From: Bdellovibrionales bacterium CG12_big_fil_rev_8_21_14_0_65_38_15 | GTDB lineage: Bacteria; Bdellovibrionota; Bacteriovoracia; Bacteriovoracales; Bacteriovoracaceae | NCBI GenBank assembly: GCA_002787775.1 | Contig: PCUW01000015.1 | Coordinates: 1 to 64,000 of the forward strand | Direction: 5' to 3' | DNA length: 64,000 nt | In this document: piece after piece, positions 16,255 to 25,213 of the stretch | Numbering within the stretch: position 1 is the stretch's first letter | Layout: each line of letters opens with the position of its first letter | Notes under the pieces: model-generated | Told to the model about the DNA's origin: nothing | Seen by the model: the letters and a program-made list of their open reading frames with translations, nothing else | Databases searched by the model: none | Program-made: the position numbers and the translations under genes

Positions 16255-17857
16255 TTTTTTTCTCCTGCTCTTTAACCGCTAAAACTGTTAAGGCTTTTTT
16301 GTCGACCTTGCCTCTGGCTGTCATGGGTAATTCGTCGAGTTTGATAATCATTGAAGGTGCGCAGTAATAAGGCAATAAATCTGCAATCGCGCTTTTTACC
16401 TGTTCTAAGTCAATAGACTTTGGTGAAACAAAAGCAACGAGATTCTTATTATCAAGTTTTAACGTCACGGCCTGATGGCAACTTTTCACAGACTCAATGG
16501 CAGTGGAGATTGAATCAAGTTCAATTCTAAAGCCATTGATTTTAACTTGATCATCAGTTCGCCCAAAATGCTCAAGTTCACCGTTTTCATTCCAGCGTCC
16601 AAGATCTCTTGTTCTAAACATCATGCGCTTACCACCAAGAAATGGATCTGGCTTATAGCGCTCATTGGTTAATTTATCGTTTTTTATATAACCGGCACTT
16701 ACACAATCCCCACCGGCCCACATTTCGCCTATTTCACCAATCTTACAAGGCAGCATATTTTCATCGAGAATATAAACCGTGTTATTTGGCGTAGGTTTAC
16801 CAATCGACATTTTCTGTGTGCCTAATCGGTGCTGGTGCATTGTATTGACGATCGTCGTCTCGGTTGGTCCACAGCAATTATAGAATGTACTAAATGATGA
16901 CCAAGTATCGGCCAAAGTTTTTGGACACGGCTCTCCTGCCACTGCCGCGACTTTGACATGAGTCATTTCACTTGGATTGAGTTTCGCTAAAACACTTGGT
17001 GTTGCAATAATGATGTCAGCCTGCTTAGCGGCTTTTTGAATATCATTATCTCTAATGATTAAAGTCGCTCCATGAGTAAGAGCTCCTAGAATTTCCCATG
17101 CAGCCATATCAAAAGAAATATTGAGTAGCTGAGAAACTTTAAGCCCAGGCTTCATGCCAAGATTACCTGGAGGTGTCATGATGATATTGGATACATTTTG
17201 ATGAGTGACATCCACCCCATTAGGCATCCCAGTTGTACCTGAAGTATAGAGGATGAAGCATGATGATTGTGCTTTGATCAGTTGATTACTCATAAAAGCT
17301 TGATTGCTATATTCATTTCGTTTTAAAAAGCGATCAATTGATACACAAGACTGACCAGAAGCTAATGGAATGCGATGTTTTAAATGTGAAAGAGTTAAAA
17401 TGACTTTAACATCAGATGATTCAATAATATGACGAAGCTGTACTGTAGGCGTGATTCGAGCATCTTGAGGAATATAAGCAGCTCCGACTTTTAAGATCCC
17501 TAGGATTCCAACCAACATCGCAGTGGATCGCTCTACAAAAAGTCCAACACGATCTCCAGGTTTCACACCCAACTCAATCAGTTTCATCGCCATTTGATTG
17601 GCTTTCTCGTCAAGCTCAGCATACGTGATCGATTGATCAAGATGAGTCGCAGCCAAAGCACTCGGTTGTAATAAGGCATACTTTTCAAACGCTTGATGGA
17701 TCAGGCTATGCTCAGGAGCAACGACTGGTCCTTGTCCAAAAGCTTCAAATTGCTTTTGCTCCTTAGTACTTAGATGCTTGAGCTTGCTTTTAATAAAGAG
17801 AATTTTGGGTAAACCCTCTTTTCTTTGTTTTAAGTTAAATTTTATTGTCGTTGTCAT
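16247..17857 (-). CDS. Stand-alone NRPS-type adenylation (AMP-forming) enzyme
   Basis: A 536-residue ANL-superfamily enzyme with the amino-acid adenylation core motifs: A3 LYTSGTTGMPNGV (the usual Lys replaced by Asn), A5 NCCGPTETTI, A7 RTRDLGRW, A8 GRTDDQVKINGFRIEL and the A10 catalytic Lys in ARGKVDKKAL. It should activate an amino or carboxylic acid as the acyl-adenylate. No thiolation or condensation domain is attached or nearby. Translational coupling to the downstream membrane oxidoreductase-like protein and the divergent LysR gene suggest a small dedicated pathway. GGAGACGAG before ATG 17857 supports the start. The substrate cannot be told from the sequence by eye. Confidence 0.8.
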   Translation of the reverse strand: MTTTIKFNLKQRKEGLPKILFIKSKLKHLSTKEQKQFEAFGQGPVVAPEHSLIHQAFEKYALLQPSALAATHLDQSITYAELDEKANQMAMKLIELGVKPGDRVGLFVERSTAMLVGILGILKVGAAYIPQDARITPTVQLRHIIESSDVKVILTLSHLKHRIPLASGQSCVSIDRFLKRNEYSNQAFMSNQLIKAQSSCFILYTSGTTGMPNGVDVTHQNVSNIIMTPPGNLGMKPGLKVSQLLNISFDMAAWEILGALTHGATLIIRDNDIQKAAKQADIIIATPSVLAKLNPSEMTHVKVAAVAGEPCPKTLADTWSSFSTFYNCCGPTETTIVNTMHQHRLGTQKMSIGKPTPNNTVYILDENMLPCKIGEIGEMWAGGDCVSAGYIKNDKLTNERYKPDPFLGGKRMMFRTRDLGRWNENGELEHFGRTDDQVKINGFRIELDSISTAIESVKSCHQAVTLKLDNKNLVAFVSPKSIDLEQVKSAIADLLPYYCAPSMIIKLDELPMTARGKVDKKALTVLAVKEQEKKND

Positions 17858-17887
17858 TCTCGTCTCCAGCTCTATTTGTCGTAAGTG

Positions 17888-17926
17888 ATGGATAAGAGGT
17901 CATTTAATGACTCTTTAGTTATCCAT
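17888..17926. promoter_or_regulatory. Long dyad between divergent promoters
   Basis: Arms ATGGATAA (17888-17895) and TTATCCAT (17919-17926) enclose an inner imperfect palindrome around GTCATTTAATGAC. It lies between the LysR gene and the divergent adenylation operon, the usual place for regulator binding sites. Confidence 0.4.
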
Positions 17927-17980
17927 AACTATTTATAGGCCGAAGCTTTTTATAAAAATATATGAAACAATATAACTTTG

Positions 17981-17999
17981 TGTTAGATTTAATCTAACA
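17981..17999. promoter_or_regulatory. LysR-type operator palindrome overlapping the regulator start
   Basis: TGTTAGATTTAATCTAACA is a perfect 9-base-arm palindrome with one central base and contains a T-N11-A core typical of LysR-family sites. Its last base is the first base of the LysR gene's ATG, which suggests tight autoregulation. Confidence 0.6.
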
Positions 18000-18913
18000 T
18001 GATACCTGAACTGGCTAAGCACACTGAAAAGCTTTATTACTTCTATGAGATTGCAAACTCTGGCAGTCTGCATGCCTGTGCTAGAAAACTTGGTCTTTCT
18101 GCGCCAACTCTCTCCTACGCCATCAAACAGCTTGAACACATCAGCGGCGTTGAGCTTTTCACCCGTCATAAAAAAGGCATGACTGTCACCAAAGCAGGCG
18201 AAACATTATTGGCCTTTTGTCGAAAGCTTTACCGTGACCTTGAAACAATTGAAGAGCAGATTCACCGAGAATCTGAACAACAAGTTACCAAGGTTAATAT
18301 TGGAACCTTTCAATCAATCGCCATCTACTTTTGGCCTTATCTTTTAGAAAGCATCAAGGATGATTCGACTTTATCCATTTCACTGATGACGAATCGAAGT
18401 AGCAGTGTCATTGAATCCCTTCTTAAAAGAGAGATAGATTTGGCCCTTACAGTAGAAGCTCCTCTTCAAGCAGGTTTAATTTCTCATGAGCTTTATACCG
18501 ATCAATACGCTCTTTATGGTTCAACAAAATTAAAGCTTCAAAACTTAACTCAAGAAGAAGCCAAAAAACTTACGTTGATTTATATTCCATCAGCAATTGA
18601 TCGCGATGGCGTAAGCTTAAGACAGCATATCAATTCTTGGGGCTACACATTTCACGAAGAATTTAATGTCGACTCTTTTGAAGTGGTCGCTGAGTTTGTC
18701 AGTAAAAACTACGCCGTCGGAATCTTGCCTAATATGGTGGCTAGAAACTATAAAAAGAAGATCACTCCATTAAAACTGACGAATAAGCGCTCTCCCTATT
18801 TTGGAGATCACCGCTTCTTTTTATCCTACCGAAATGATCTAGATTTACCGCAGCGATTAATGGACTTATTTTTAGATTCAGCGGTTAATGCCGTTCAAAA
18901 GCTTGTGAACTAG
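17999..18913 (+). CDS. LysR-family transcriptional regulator
   Basis: A 304-residue LTTR: an N-terminal winged helix (residues ~10-70, FYEIANSGSLHACARKLGLS, then APTLSYAIKQLEHISGVELF) and a C-terminal periplasmic-binding-like effector domain (~95-300). It is divergent from the adenylation/oxidoreductase genes across 141 bases containing two dyads, so it probably controls them and itself. There is no Shine-Dalgarno sequence before the ATG because the operator palindrome occupies that space; translation may be leaderless or weak. The effector is unknown. Confidence 0.85.
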   Translation: MIPELAKHTEKLYYFYEIANSGSLHACARKLGLSAPTLSYAIKQLEHISGVELFTRHKKGMTVTKAGETLLAFCRKLYRDLETIEEQIHRESEQQVTKVNIGTFQSIAIYFWPYLLESIKDDSTLSISLMTNRSSSVIESLLKREIDLALTVEAPLQAGLISHELYTDQYALYGSTKLKLQNLTQEEAKKLTLIYIPSAIDRDGVSLRQHINSWGYTFHEEFNVDSFEVVAEFVSKNYAVGILPNMVARNYKKKITPLKLTNKRSPYFGDHRFFLSYRNDLDLPQRLMDLFLDSAVNAVQKLVN

Positions 18914-18968
18914 CCATACATCTTCTTACAATATCGACAAAGAGAGTCTTTCTCGCTTCAATAAGAGA

Positions 18969-19778
18969 ATGAAAAATTTAATATTGGCCCTTTGCCTGCT
19001 ACCTAGCCTTACCTTTGCCTCAATTTGTATTGAGCAGCATAACGATGAAGGCGAAGTGTCTTGGCTTCATTGTCCTAATAAAACAACAACACTCTTAGAA
19101 GGCTCACGAAATGAGCGTGAACTTTTATGGCAAGTTCCTGAAGGTCGAGTTCCAAGAAACGGATGGCCTGTGGTGGTTTTATCACAAGGCTCTTGGTTTC
19201 CAATTGAGTTTTCAAGACCAAGAAATCTTCCGCTTGGTGGCTTTTATGAAGCGAAGCTTATTCAAAAGCTACTTGATAGTGGTTACGCCGTTTTTGCTCC
19301 AAGAGCGACCATTGATTTAGCTTGGATTACAAATATCCCACATGGTGATTATAAAAAAACTGAAGACTTTGCGGTTTTAAGTGAGCTCATTAGAGTTTTA
19401 AAAACTAATGAGCTAGCAAAAATTAATCAAAAAAGAATTTATGCTACAGGGATTTCTAGTGGCGGATATAATACTTCAAGACTAGCGATTACTTTCCCAG
19501 GAATCTTTAGAGCAATCGCGATTCAGTCTGGATCTTACGCTAGCTGCTTTGGCCCAGTTTGTGATGTGCCTGATTCATTTGAATCGACTCACCCTCCAAC
19601 TCTTTTTGTTCATGGTAAGCGCGATATCGCTGTTCCACTCTTCACAGCAAAACGTTATCAAGAACGCCTGAAAGCTTCTGGGATTAAAACACTTATGTTT
19701 GTTGATCCAAAGATGGGTCACGGATGGTCGAAGCATTCACCACTTGTGATTACGAATTGGTTTAATTTATTCTTTTAA
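18969..19778 (+). CDS. Secreted alpha/beta-hydrolase (esterase/PHB-depolymerase-like)
   Basis: A 269-residue exported serine hydrolase. The signal peptide is MKNLILALCLLPSLTFA. The nucleophile elbow is GISSGG (~residue 164), the acid is probably Asp in VHGKRDIAVP (~217) and the histidine lies in KMGHGWS (~252). Cysteine pairs (SICIE/LHCPN; SCFGPVC) suggest disulfides. Its order of motifs matches PHB-depolymerase/feruloyl-esterase-like enzymes. It follows the LysR gene by 55 bases. Its last 12 bases overlap the end of the convergent gene. The substrate is not determined. Confidence 0.7.
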   Translation: MKNLILALCLLPSLTFASICIEQHNDEGEVSWLHCPNKTTTLLEGSRNERELLWQVPEGRVPRNGWPVVVLSQGSWFPIEFSRPRNLPLGGFYEAKLIQKLLDSGYAVFAPRATIDLAWITNIPHGDYKKTEDFAVLSELIRVLKTNELAKINQKRIYATGISSGGYNTSRLAITFPGIFRAIAIQSGSYASCFGPVCDVPDSFESTHPPTLFVHGKRDIAVPLFTAKRYQERLKASGIKTLMFVDPKMGHGWSKHSPLVITNWFNLFF

Positions 19779-20441
19779 GCTGAAAGAGCGCATATGCTGA
19801 TTCAGGACTTCAACTCCAGAATCAAAAAGCCCACTTCTAATCACTGATTTTTCAAGTACAATTGGAAAGTTGTAAAAGTACTGATCAAAATCAAAGAACG
19901 AGCGATCATTAAAGAGTGTGATCTTGTCACCTGAGTGCTCGATCGCTTCAACAATTTTGGTGGCGCAGTTATTATCACTTATTTCATAGTCATTATAGTC
20001 GTGTAGTTCGCGGTCTCTTTTTTCAATTAAGAGGTTATCAAAAATTCGCTTAATATTTTGAGGAGTTCCAGAATAGCGGTAATAAGTAATCTTTTGATCA
20101 CGATCATTATATTTTTGCTGTAACCTTAAAACACTCTCGTGTTTATAAATTCTAAAGGGTGAATTGATAAAGGTTTCAATTTTTTCAGTTAAAGACTTAT
20201 CTTTAAGTTTAATTGGATTATGACCTATATTCATTTCAAGATTATATTCGTAGGCTTCACAGCTTTTAAACTTAAGCTCAAATCGATCAGGACAAAACAT
20301 CATATAGGAGTGACCAAGCAGTGATCCGCCAGGTCCAGATGAGGCGATAGCCACATACATCGACTTTGGGTTCTCTAAGGCATGAGTGTTTGTTGAAAGC
20401 ACAAAGGCCATTGCAATAAAGATGAGTTTCTTAATTTTCAT
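19767..20441 (-). CDS. Periplasmic DUF4105-like protein
   Basis: A 224-residue protein with a signal peptide (MKIKKLIFIAMAFVLSTNTHA, cleaved before LEN). The mature part shows GSLLGHSYMMF near the start and a later ISDNNCATKIVEAIE segment. A conserved His early and an N-C-A-T motif later is the layout of DUF4105 (Lnb N-terminal periplasmic) domains, which resemble papain/NlpC-like cysteine hydrolases. ATG 20441 is chosen because the signal peptide begins there; the frame is open 17 codons upstream. Family assignment is moderate and activity unproven. Confidence 0.5.
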   Translation of the reverse strand: MKIKKLIFIAMAFVLSTNTHALENPKSMYVAIASSGPGGSLLGHSYMMFCPDRFELKFKSCEAYEYNLEMNIGHNPIKLKDKSLTEKIETFINSPFRIYKHESVLRLQQKYNDRDQKITYYRYSGTPQNIKRIFDNLLIEKRDRELHDYNDYEISDNNCATKIVEAIEHSGDKITLFNDRSFFDFDQYFYNFPIVLEKSVIRSGLFDSGVEVLNQHMRSFSLKE

Positions 20442-20538
20442 AAGCTCATTGTACCAATGAATATCGTTTTTAATGGATCTCGCCTGTAACACTTACAGCG
20501 TGCCTAAGATTTTGACAGTAGGCTATAAATTCAAGAGC

Positions 20539-21615
20539 TTAACGAGTTGGAAGAAGGCTTTGAGTTAGCTTATTAAAGTTGTCTAGATCAAGTTCTAGTG
20601 TTGTTGAAAGTGGGCGCTTCGATTTAATAAAAGAGCTGAAGTCTTTTAAAAGCTCATCACCAAAGCGTCCAACCACTGTTGTTTTAAAAAGACCGTCTTT
20701 TTCGATAACGGCAATACCGACAAAACCATCACTAAAAACACCGGGCTTAATCAAAGTGCCACCGGCATCAGGTTCAAGTGATGATCCGATAAAGACAGGA
20801 ATACCCTTTTCTCTAACGGGCTCTAGTGTTTTTGAAAAAATAATTTTGGCACCATGACGGGCCATCTCTTCGGCCACTGAATAATCTAGCTCTTTGATAA
20901 AGGCAGCAGATGGTATTCTTTTAGGATCAATGGCTGCTATACCTGGAACATCCGTCCATATTTGAACGAGATCAGCATTAAGCGCTTCACCAATTAATGT
21001 TGCTGAATAATCAGATCCTTCTCTTCCTAGAGTCGTCGTTTTTCCGTGAGCGTCACTTCCAATAAAGCCCTGTGTAACGAATAATGAGTCACTTGTTAAG
21101 CGCATATGAAGAGGGGCTGATTCAGCGATCATACCGCGATCAGGATTAGCTAGGCCGTAGCAATTATCAGTATGAATAAACTCTCTAGCATCAACGTACT
21201 CAACTCGACGTTGTAAAAAAGAATGCGAAAGATATTGAGCAACAATACCAGATGAAAGTCTTTCACCAAGGGAGTAGAATTGATCCATGCGAGCAGGATC
21301 AATTTTCATCTCTTCACGAAACAAATCTCCAAGCTCCCAAAGTTCATTATCAAGTGAGTTAAACCACTCGCCTTCTTCACAGTCTAAATCATGAATAATT
21401 TCACGGTGTCTTGAGATTAATTGCTCGAGCGCAACTTCCCAGCCAAGAGCACGAGAAGCTAAAGAGGCAATCTGCTCAAGTTCATTAGAAGTATTAAAAG
21501 TGGCAGAAATAACGACAACTTGAATTTCTGGATCAAGAGTTAAAATACGAGCGCAGCGTTTTATCGCTTTTGCATCTCTAACACTTGATCCACCAAATTT
21601 AGCAATCTTTAGCAT
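20539..21615 (-). CDS. lysC: Aspartate kinase (short form)
   Basis: Phosphorylates aspartate, the first step to lysine, threonine, methionine and diaminopimelate. The kinase signature KFGGSSV at residues 5-11, SLGERLSS (~114), TTLGREGSDYSA (~192-203) and WTDVPGI (~219) are intact. At 358 residues it is shorter than the usual 400-470: the C-terminus has only part of an ACT region, so classical lysine/threonine feedback inhibition through two ACT domains may be lost or altered. It lies 6 bases downstream of ettA. The enzyme call is firm; the regulatory consequence is inference. Confidence 0.85.
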   Translation of the reverse strand: MLKIAKFGGSSVRDAKAIKRCARILTLDPEIQVVVISATFNTSNELEQIASLASRALGWEVALEQLISRHREIIHDLDCEEGEWFNSLDNELWELGDLFREEMKIDPARMDQFYSLGERLSSGIVAQYLSHSFLQRRVEYVDAREFIHTDNCYGLANPDRGMIAESAPLHMRLTSDSLFVTQGFIGSDAHGKTTTLGREGSDYSATLIGEALNADLVQIWTDVPGIAAIDPKRIPSAAFIKELDYSVAEEMARHGAKIIFSKTLEPVREKGIPVFIGSSLEPDAGGTLIKPGVFSDGFVGIAVIEKDGLFKTTVVGRFGDELLKDFSSFIKSKRPLSTTLELDLDNFNKLTQSLLPTR

Positions 21616-21621
21616 ATAGGC

Positions 21622-23307
21622 TTAGTCTCGTTTTAGTTTCTTATAACTCATACGTTTTGGATTAAGAGCAGCTTCACCAAGACGCTTTCTCTTATCTTCT
21701 TCGTAATCAGAGAAGTTACCTTCAAACCACATCACTTCGCCGTTACCTTCAAAGGCAAGGATATGAGTAGCAAGACGGTCAATAAAGAAACGATCGTGGG
21801 AAATAACCACGGCACATCCTGGATACTCAAGAAGAGCATTTTCAAGCGCACGAAGCGTGTTCACATCAAGATCGTTGGTCGGCTCATCCAGCAGAAGAAC
21901 GTTACCTTCTTGCTTAAGCATGGTTGCAAGGTGAACACGGTTTCGCTCCCCTCCTGAAAGCTCAGAGAGTTTCTTTTGTTGATCTTCACCTGTGAAATTA
22001 AACTTTCCGATATAGGCGCGAGAGTTAACCTCACGATCAGCAAATTTAATCACATCAAGACCATCAGCAACCGTTTCGAAAACAGATTTATTTGGATCAA
22101 GACCACGGCCTTGATCAACGTAAGAAAGTTTTACTGTTTGTCCGAGCTTGAAATCACCTGAAGTTGGTTTTTCTTGCTCCATGATCATTTTGAATAGCGT
22201 TGTTTTACCAGCACCGTTAGGGCCGATAATACCGACAATACCACCAGCAGGAAGCTTGAAGTTTAGGTTTTCATACAGGAGGTTTTCGCCAAACGCTTTT
22301 GCAACGTTATTAGCTTCGATAACCACATCACCAAGACGCGGTCCTGGTGGAATCCAAAGCTCATTCGTTTCATTGCGTTTTTCTTTTGAGTACTTCAAAC
22401 GCTCTTCGTATTCTTTAATACGAGCTTTTGATTTTGACTGACGAGCTTTTGGACTAGCGTTAATCCACTCAAGCTCTTCTTTCATTTGCTTTTGACGTTT
22501 AGATTCTTGTTTCTCTTCAGTTTGAAGACGTTTTTGTTTTGTTCCAAGCCACTGAGTGTAGTTGCCTTCAAATGGAATTCCTTGACCGCGGTCAAGCTCC
22601 AAAATCCAACCAGCAACGTTATCTAAGAAATAACGATCGTGGGTTACGGCGATGACAGTGCCTTTGTATTGTTGAAGATGGCGCTCTAGCCACCAAACAG
22701 TTTCAGCATCAAGGTGGTTGGTAGGCTCATCCAGAAGAAGAATATCTGGCTCTCTTAAAAGTAAGCGACAAAGAGCAACTCGGCGTTTTTCACCACCAGA
22801 GAGCACGCCACATTTTTGATCATCAGGAGGACAGCGAAGAGCTTCCATGGCCAGATCAAGACGGCTATCAACATCCCATGCATTACAGGCATCAAGTTTA
22901 TCTTGAAGCTTAGCTTGTTTTTCTAAAAGTGCATTCATTTCGTCATCTGACATCGGCTCAGAAAACTTCATTGAAATATCATCGAATTCTTTAAGAAGGT
23001 CCATCGTTTCTTGAACACCTTCAGAAACAACTTCACGAACTGTTTTGTCACCATCAAGAGTTGGCTCTTGTTCTAAGTAACCAACACTATAATTTTTTGA
23101 AAGAGTGACTTCACCAAGATGATCGGTATCTTGACCGGCCATAATTTTTAAAAGAGTTGATTTACCTGAGCCGTTAAGACCAAGAACACCAATTTTTGCT
23201 CCATAATAATAACCAAGAGTGATGTCTTTAAGCACATGCTTTTGCTTATAAACTTTTCCCACTTTATACATGGAATAAATAATTTGCTTATCGTTGACTT
23301 GGGCCAC
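21622..23307 (-). CDS. ettA: Energy-dependent translational throttle protein EttA (ABC-F)
   Basis: A 561-residue cytoplasmic ABC-F ATPase that binds the ribosomal E site and gates elongation according to ATP level. It has two nucleotide-binding domains: Walker A GLNGSGKST (~44) and GPNGAGKTT (~360), signatures LSGGEKRR and LSGGERNR, and Walker B LLLDEPTNHLD and LLLDEPTNDLD. The interdomain linker with ARQSKSKARIKEYEERL fits EttA rather than Uup. No transmembrane part is present, as expected. A GGAG-like sequence precedes the ATG. The aspartate-kinase gene follows closely. Confidence 0.9.
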   Translation of the reverse strand: MAQVNDKQIIYSMYKVGKVYKQKHVLKDITLGYYYGAKIGVLGLNGSGKSTLLKIMAGQDTDHLGEVTLSKNYSVGYLEQEPTLDGDKTVREVVSEGVQETMDLLKEFDDISMKFSEPMSDDEMNALLEKQAKLQDKLDACNAWDVDSRLDLAMEALRCPPDDQKCGVLSGGEKRRVALCRLLLREPDILLLDEPTNHLDAETVWWLERHLQQYKGTVIAVTHDRYFLDNVAGWILELDRGQGIPFEGNYTQWLGTKQKRLQTEEKQESKRQKQMKEELEWINASPKARQSKSKARIKEYEERLKYSKEKRNETNELWIPPGPRLGDVVIEANNVAKAFGENLLYENLNFKLPAGGIVGIIGPNGAGKTTLFKMIMEQEKPTSGDFKLGQTVKLSYVDQGRGLDPNKSVFETVADGLDVIKFADREVNSRAYIGKFNFTGEDQQKKLSELSGGERNRVHLATMLKQEGNVLLLDEPTNDLDVNTLRALENALLEYPGCAVVISHDRFFIDRLATHILAFEGNGEVMWFEGNFSDYEEDKRKRLGEAALNPKRMSYKKLKRD

Positions 23308-23374
23308 GCGTACTCCTTAAAAACAATTCATAAATACGCGAAAATTTATCCCGATGGGGCTGTTTATTCAATGG

Positions 23375-24244
23375 CTAATTAAGACTGAAAAAAGAATTGA
23401 CCATCAAATACAGATCAAACAAATAAGCAGGTAGAAAAAACACTGCAGCAATCAAGAATTTAAAGCCATCCATCTGTTTTAGAAGCTTTGTTTGTGCCAT
23501 TTCTTGAGCAAAACGAATGTCATCGAGTAGTTCGTTGAGTGTTTTTTCAATCGGCTTTCCAAAGTCTTTCCATTGCACAAGTGCATCATGAAAACTTTGA
23601 CGCACACGCTCAATGTCTGGGCCCAATTTTTTACAGCTTAAAAAACGGTCTACTCCAGACTTTTCTTGTTTCTCTTTTAGACTAATTCCAATTGGAATCA
23701 AGGCCATTAATGTCACTAAAACTTCAAAGGCTAAATCAAAGCCCATAAAAAGCTTCTGGCGTTTATATTTTTCGATAGCAATAAAAGCGATAAGTCCAAG
23801 AGCTTGCAAAAGCGCAATGATTCCTAGAGACGACATCTCAAAGGACCGCCCTAGAATTACCCTAGACAAAATGACGAAGGCCCAAGTCATTAAGGACATC
23901 GCAACGAACTGAACAATACCGCCAAGACGAATTTCACTGAGCTTAGTTTCAAATCTAATATCTTGTAAAAGAGGTCTTTTAAGCGCCTCTACTATGCTTT
24001 TAGGAGAACCCCCATAAAGACGGATAAGCTTTTGCATATCAGCTAAGAAGTGGCCATAGAACTTGTACTCAGGCCACATGCCTTGAGCTGATTGAATCCA
24101 ACGCCAAGTTTCATTTCCTTTTGTGACAAGAGATTTTGGACGAGAAATTTTGGGAATAACTGACTTGAAGGATAACCTATCAAGCAAAGAATCCGGAAAA
24201 AAATAAATAGCAAAACATGTAAGAACAATAACAATTAACGCCAT
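23375..24244 (-). CDS. Integral membrane protein, possible TadC/GspF-like pilus platform
   Basis: A 289-residue protein from ATG 24244, which has AAGGAAG upstream and begins directly with a transmembrane helix (MALIVIVLTCFAIYFF). About four hydrophobic segments occur: N-terminal, two near ~115-165, and C-terminal (FLIAAVFFLPAYLFDLYLMV). A cytoplasmic helical region between the second pair and the last contains FDLAFEVLVTLMALIPIGIS, reminiscent of the T2SSF/TadC motif. The Tad operon at 5-10 kb lacks TadB/TadC, so this could supply the missing platform. The family assignment is tentative. Confidence 0.4.
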   Translation of the reverse strand: MALIVIVLTCFAIYFFPDSLLDRLSFKSVIPKISRPKSLVTKGNETWRWIQSAQGMWPEYKFYGHFLADMQKLIRLYGGSPKSIVEALKRPLLQDIRFETKLSEIRLGGIVQFVAMSLMTWAFVILSRVILGRSFEMSSLGIIALLQALGLIAFIAIEKYKRQKLFMGFDLAFEVLVTLMALIPIGISLKEKQEKSGVDRFLSCKKLGPDIERVRQSFHDALVQWKDFGKPIEKTLNELLDDIRFAQEMAQTKLLKQMDGFKFLIAAVFFLPAYLFDLYLMVNSFFSLN

Positions 24245-24369
24245 ACAACTTCCTTTGTACGAATAACTTTGCAATTGTTAAGCCAAATTAGTTTAGTGTT
24301 TAATTCCCCCCACTAACGTTTTTACAAGTAACCGTTTATAATGGGATTGAACAATTACTGAGGAAAGTT

Positions 24370-24792
24370 ATGAGTACAGTCATTATTGATGAAGTCGAAA
24401 TGCCAAAAAATATGAACTTTTTTATCTTAGAAGACACTCCCCTTTTTCAAAAGAAGATGGTTGATAGTTTAAATGACCTTGGCTTCTCAGGAAATGTAAC
24501 AGTCGCTGATAATATTGCAATGGCGTATAAAAAACTTGAAGATAAAAAAACTCACTTCATCCTTTCAGATTGGAACTTGCCAGATGGAAAAGGTATCGAT
24601 TTTCTAAAAAAAATCAGAGCCGATTCAAATTATGATGGCATACCATTTATAATGGTCACGACAATGGACGGAGTTGATGAAATCATCGATGCAGCTCAAA
24701 TAGGCGCTGATGATTATATTATCAAGCCATGGGAAGAAGATGAGTTTGCAAAAAAAATCTCAAGTGCGTATCAAAAAAGAGTGAACAAATAG
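24370..24792 (+). CDS. CheY-like response regulator (first of a pair)
   Basis: A 140-residue single receiver domain with no output domain. The acidic pocket (LEDT), phospho-acceptor Asp in LSDWNLPDGKG (~residue 64), Thr switch (MVTTMDG) and Lys (IIKPWEE) are present. A short N-terminal extension of ~13 residues precedes the domain. GAGGAAAG lies before the ATG and a TATAAT at 24337-24342 is a plausible -10. It is followed by a second CheY-like gene 9 bases away and faces a CheA-like kinase gene, the likely phosphodonor. Confidence 0.85.
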   Translation: MSTVIIDEVEMPKNMNFFILEDTPLFQKKMVDSLNDLGFSGNVTVADNIAMAYKKLEDKKTHFILSDWNLPDGKGIDFLKKIRADSNYDGIPFIMVTTMDGVDEIIDAAQIGADDYIIKPWEEDEFAKKISSAYQKRVNK

Positions 24793-24801
24793 TATTAAAA
24801 G

Positions 24802-25212
24802 ATGAACGAGAATTTCAAAAATAAGAAAATCCTAATTGTTGATGATACCGCATTCATGAGAAATGCTCTTTGCAAGATTTTAACGGAATTAGGTTTTCCA
24901 TTAGGATATATTGAGCAAGCCGAAAACGGAAAAGTAGGCTTAGAGATTCTCAATAAAACCTACGCCGAAAAAAAACAACCCTTTGATCTCGTTTTTTGTG
25001 ACTGGAATATGCCTACCATGACAGGAATTGAGTTCTTAAAAGCAGTTAGAAAGTCTCCCGCTCTTTTTAAAGATATTCCATTTATTTTAGTCACAACAGA
25101 TTCTGAAAAAGAAAAAGTTATTGAAGCAGTTAAATATAAAGTTACCGACTATATTATTAAGCCTGTGACCAAAGAAAGTATAGAAGGATGTCTTGATGCA
25201 ATGGAGTGGTAG
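24802..25212 (+). CDS. CheY-like response regulator (second of a pair)
   Basis: A 136-residue stand-alone receiver: DD pocket in ILIVDDTAFMRNAL, phospho-acceptor Asp in VFCDWNMPTMTG (~residue 65), LVTTDS switch Thr and IIKPVTKES Lys. It closely resembles chemotaxis CheY and the preceding receiver. The two are co-transcribed and end 1 base before the stop of a convergent cupredoxin gene, whose operon includes a CheA-like kinase. A shared phosphorelay is inferred from proximity. Confidence 0.87.
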   Translation: MNENFKNKKILIVDDTAFMRNALCKILTELGFPLGYIEQAENGKVGLEILNKTYAEKKQPFDLVFCDWNMPTMTGIEFLKAVRKSPALFKDIPFILVTTDSEKEKVIEAVKYKVTDYIIKPVTKESIEGCLDAMEW

Positions 25213-25213
25213 T

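Noticed and set aside
20500-20538. GCCTA...TAGGC inverted repeat downstream of the aspartate-kinase gene
   Set aside because: Only 5-base arms around a 12-base loop and no T-tract; could occur by chance.
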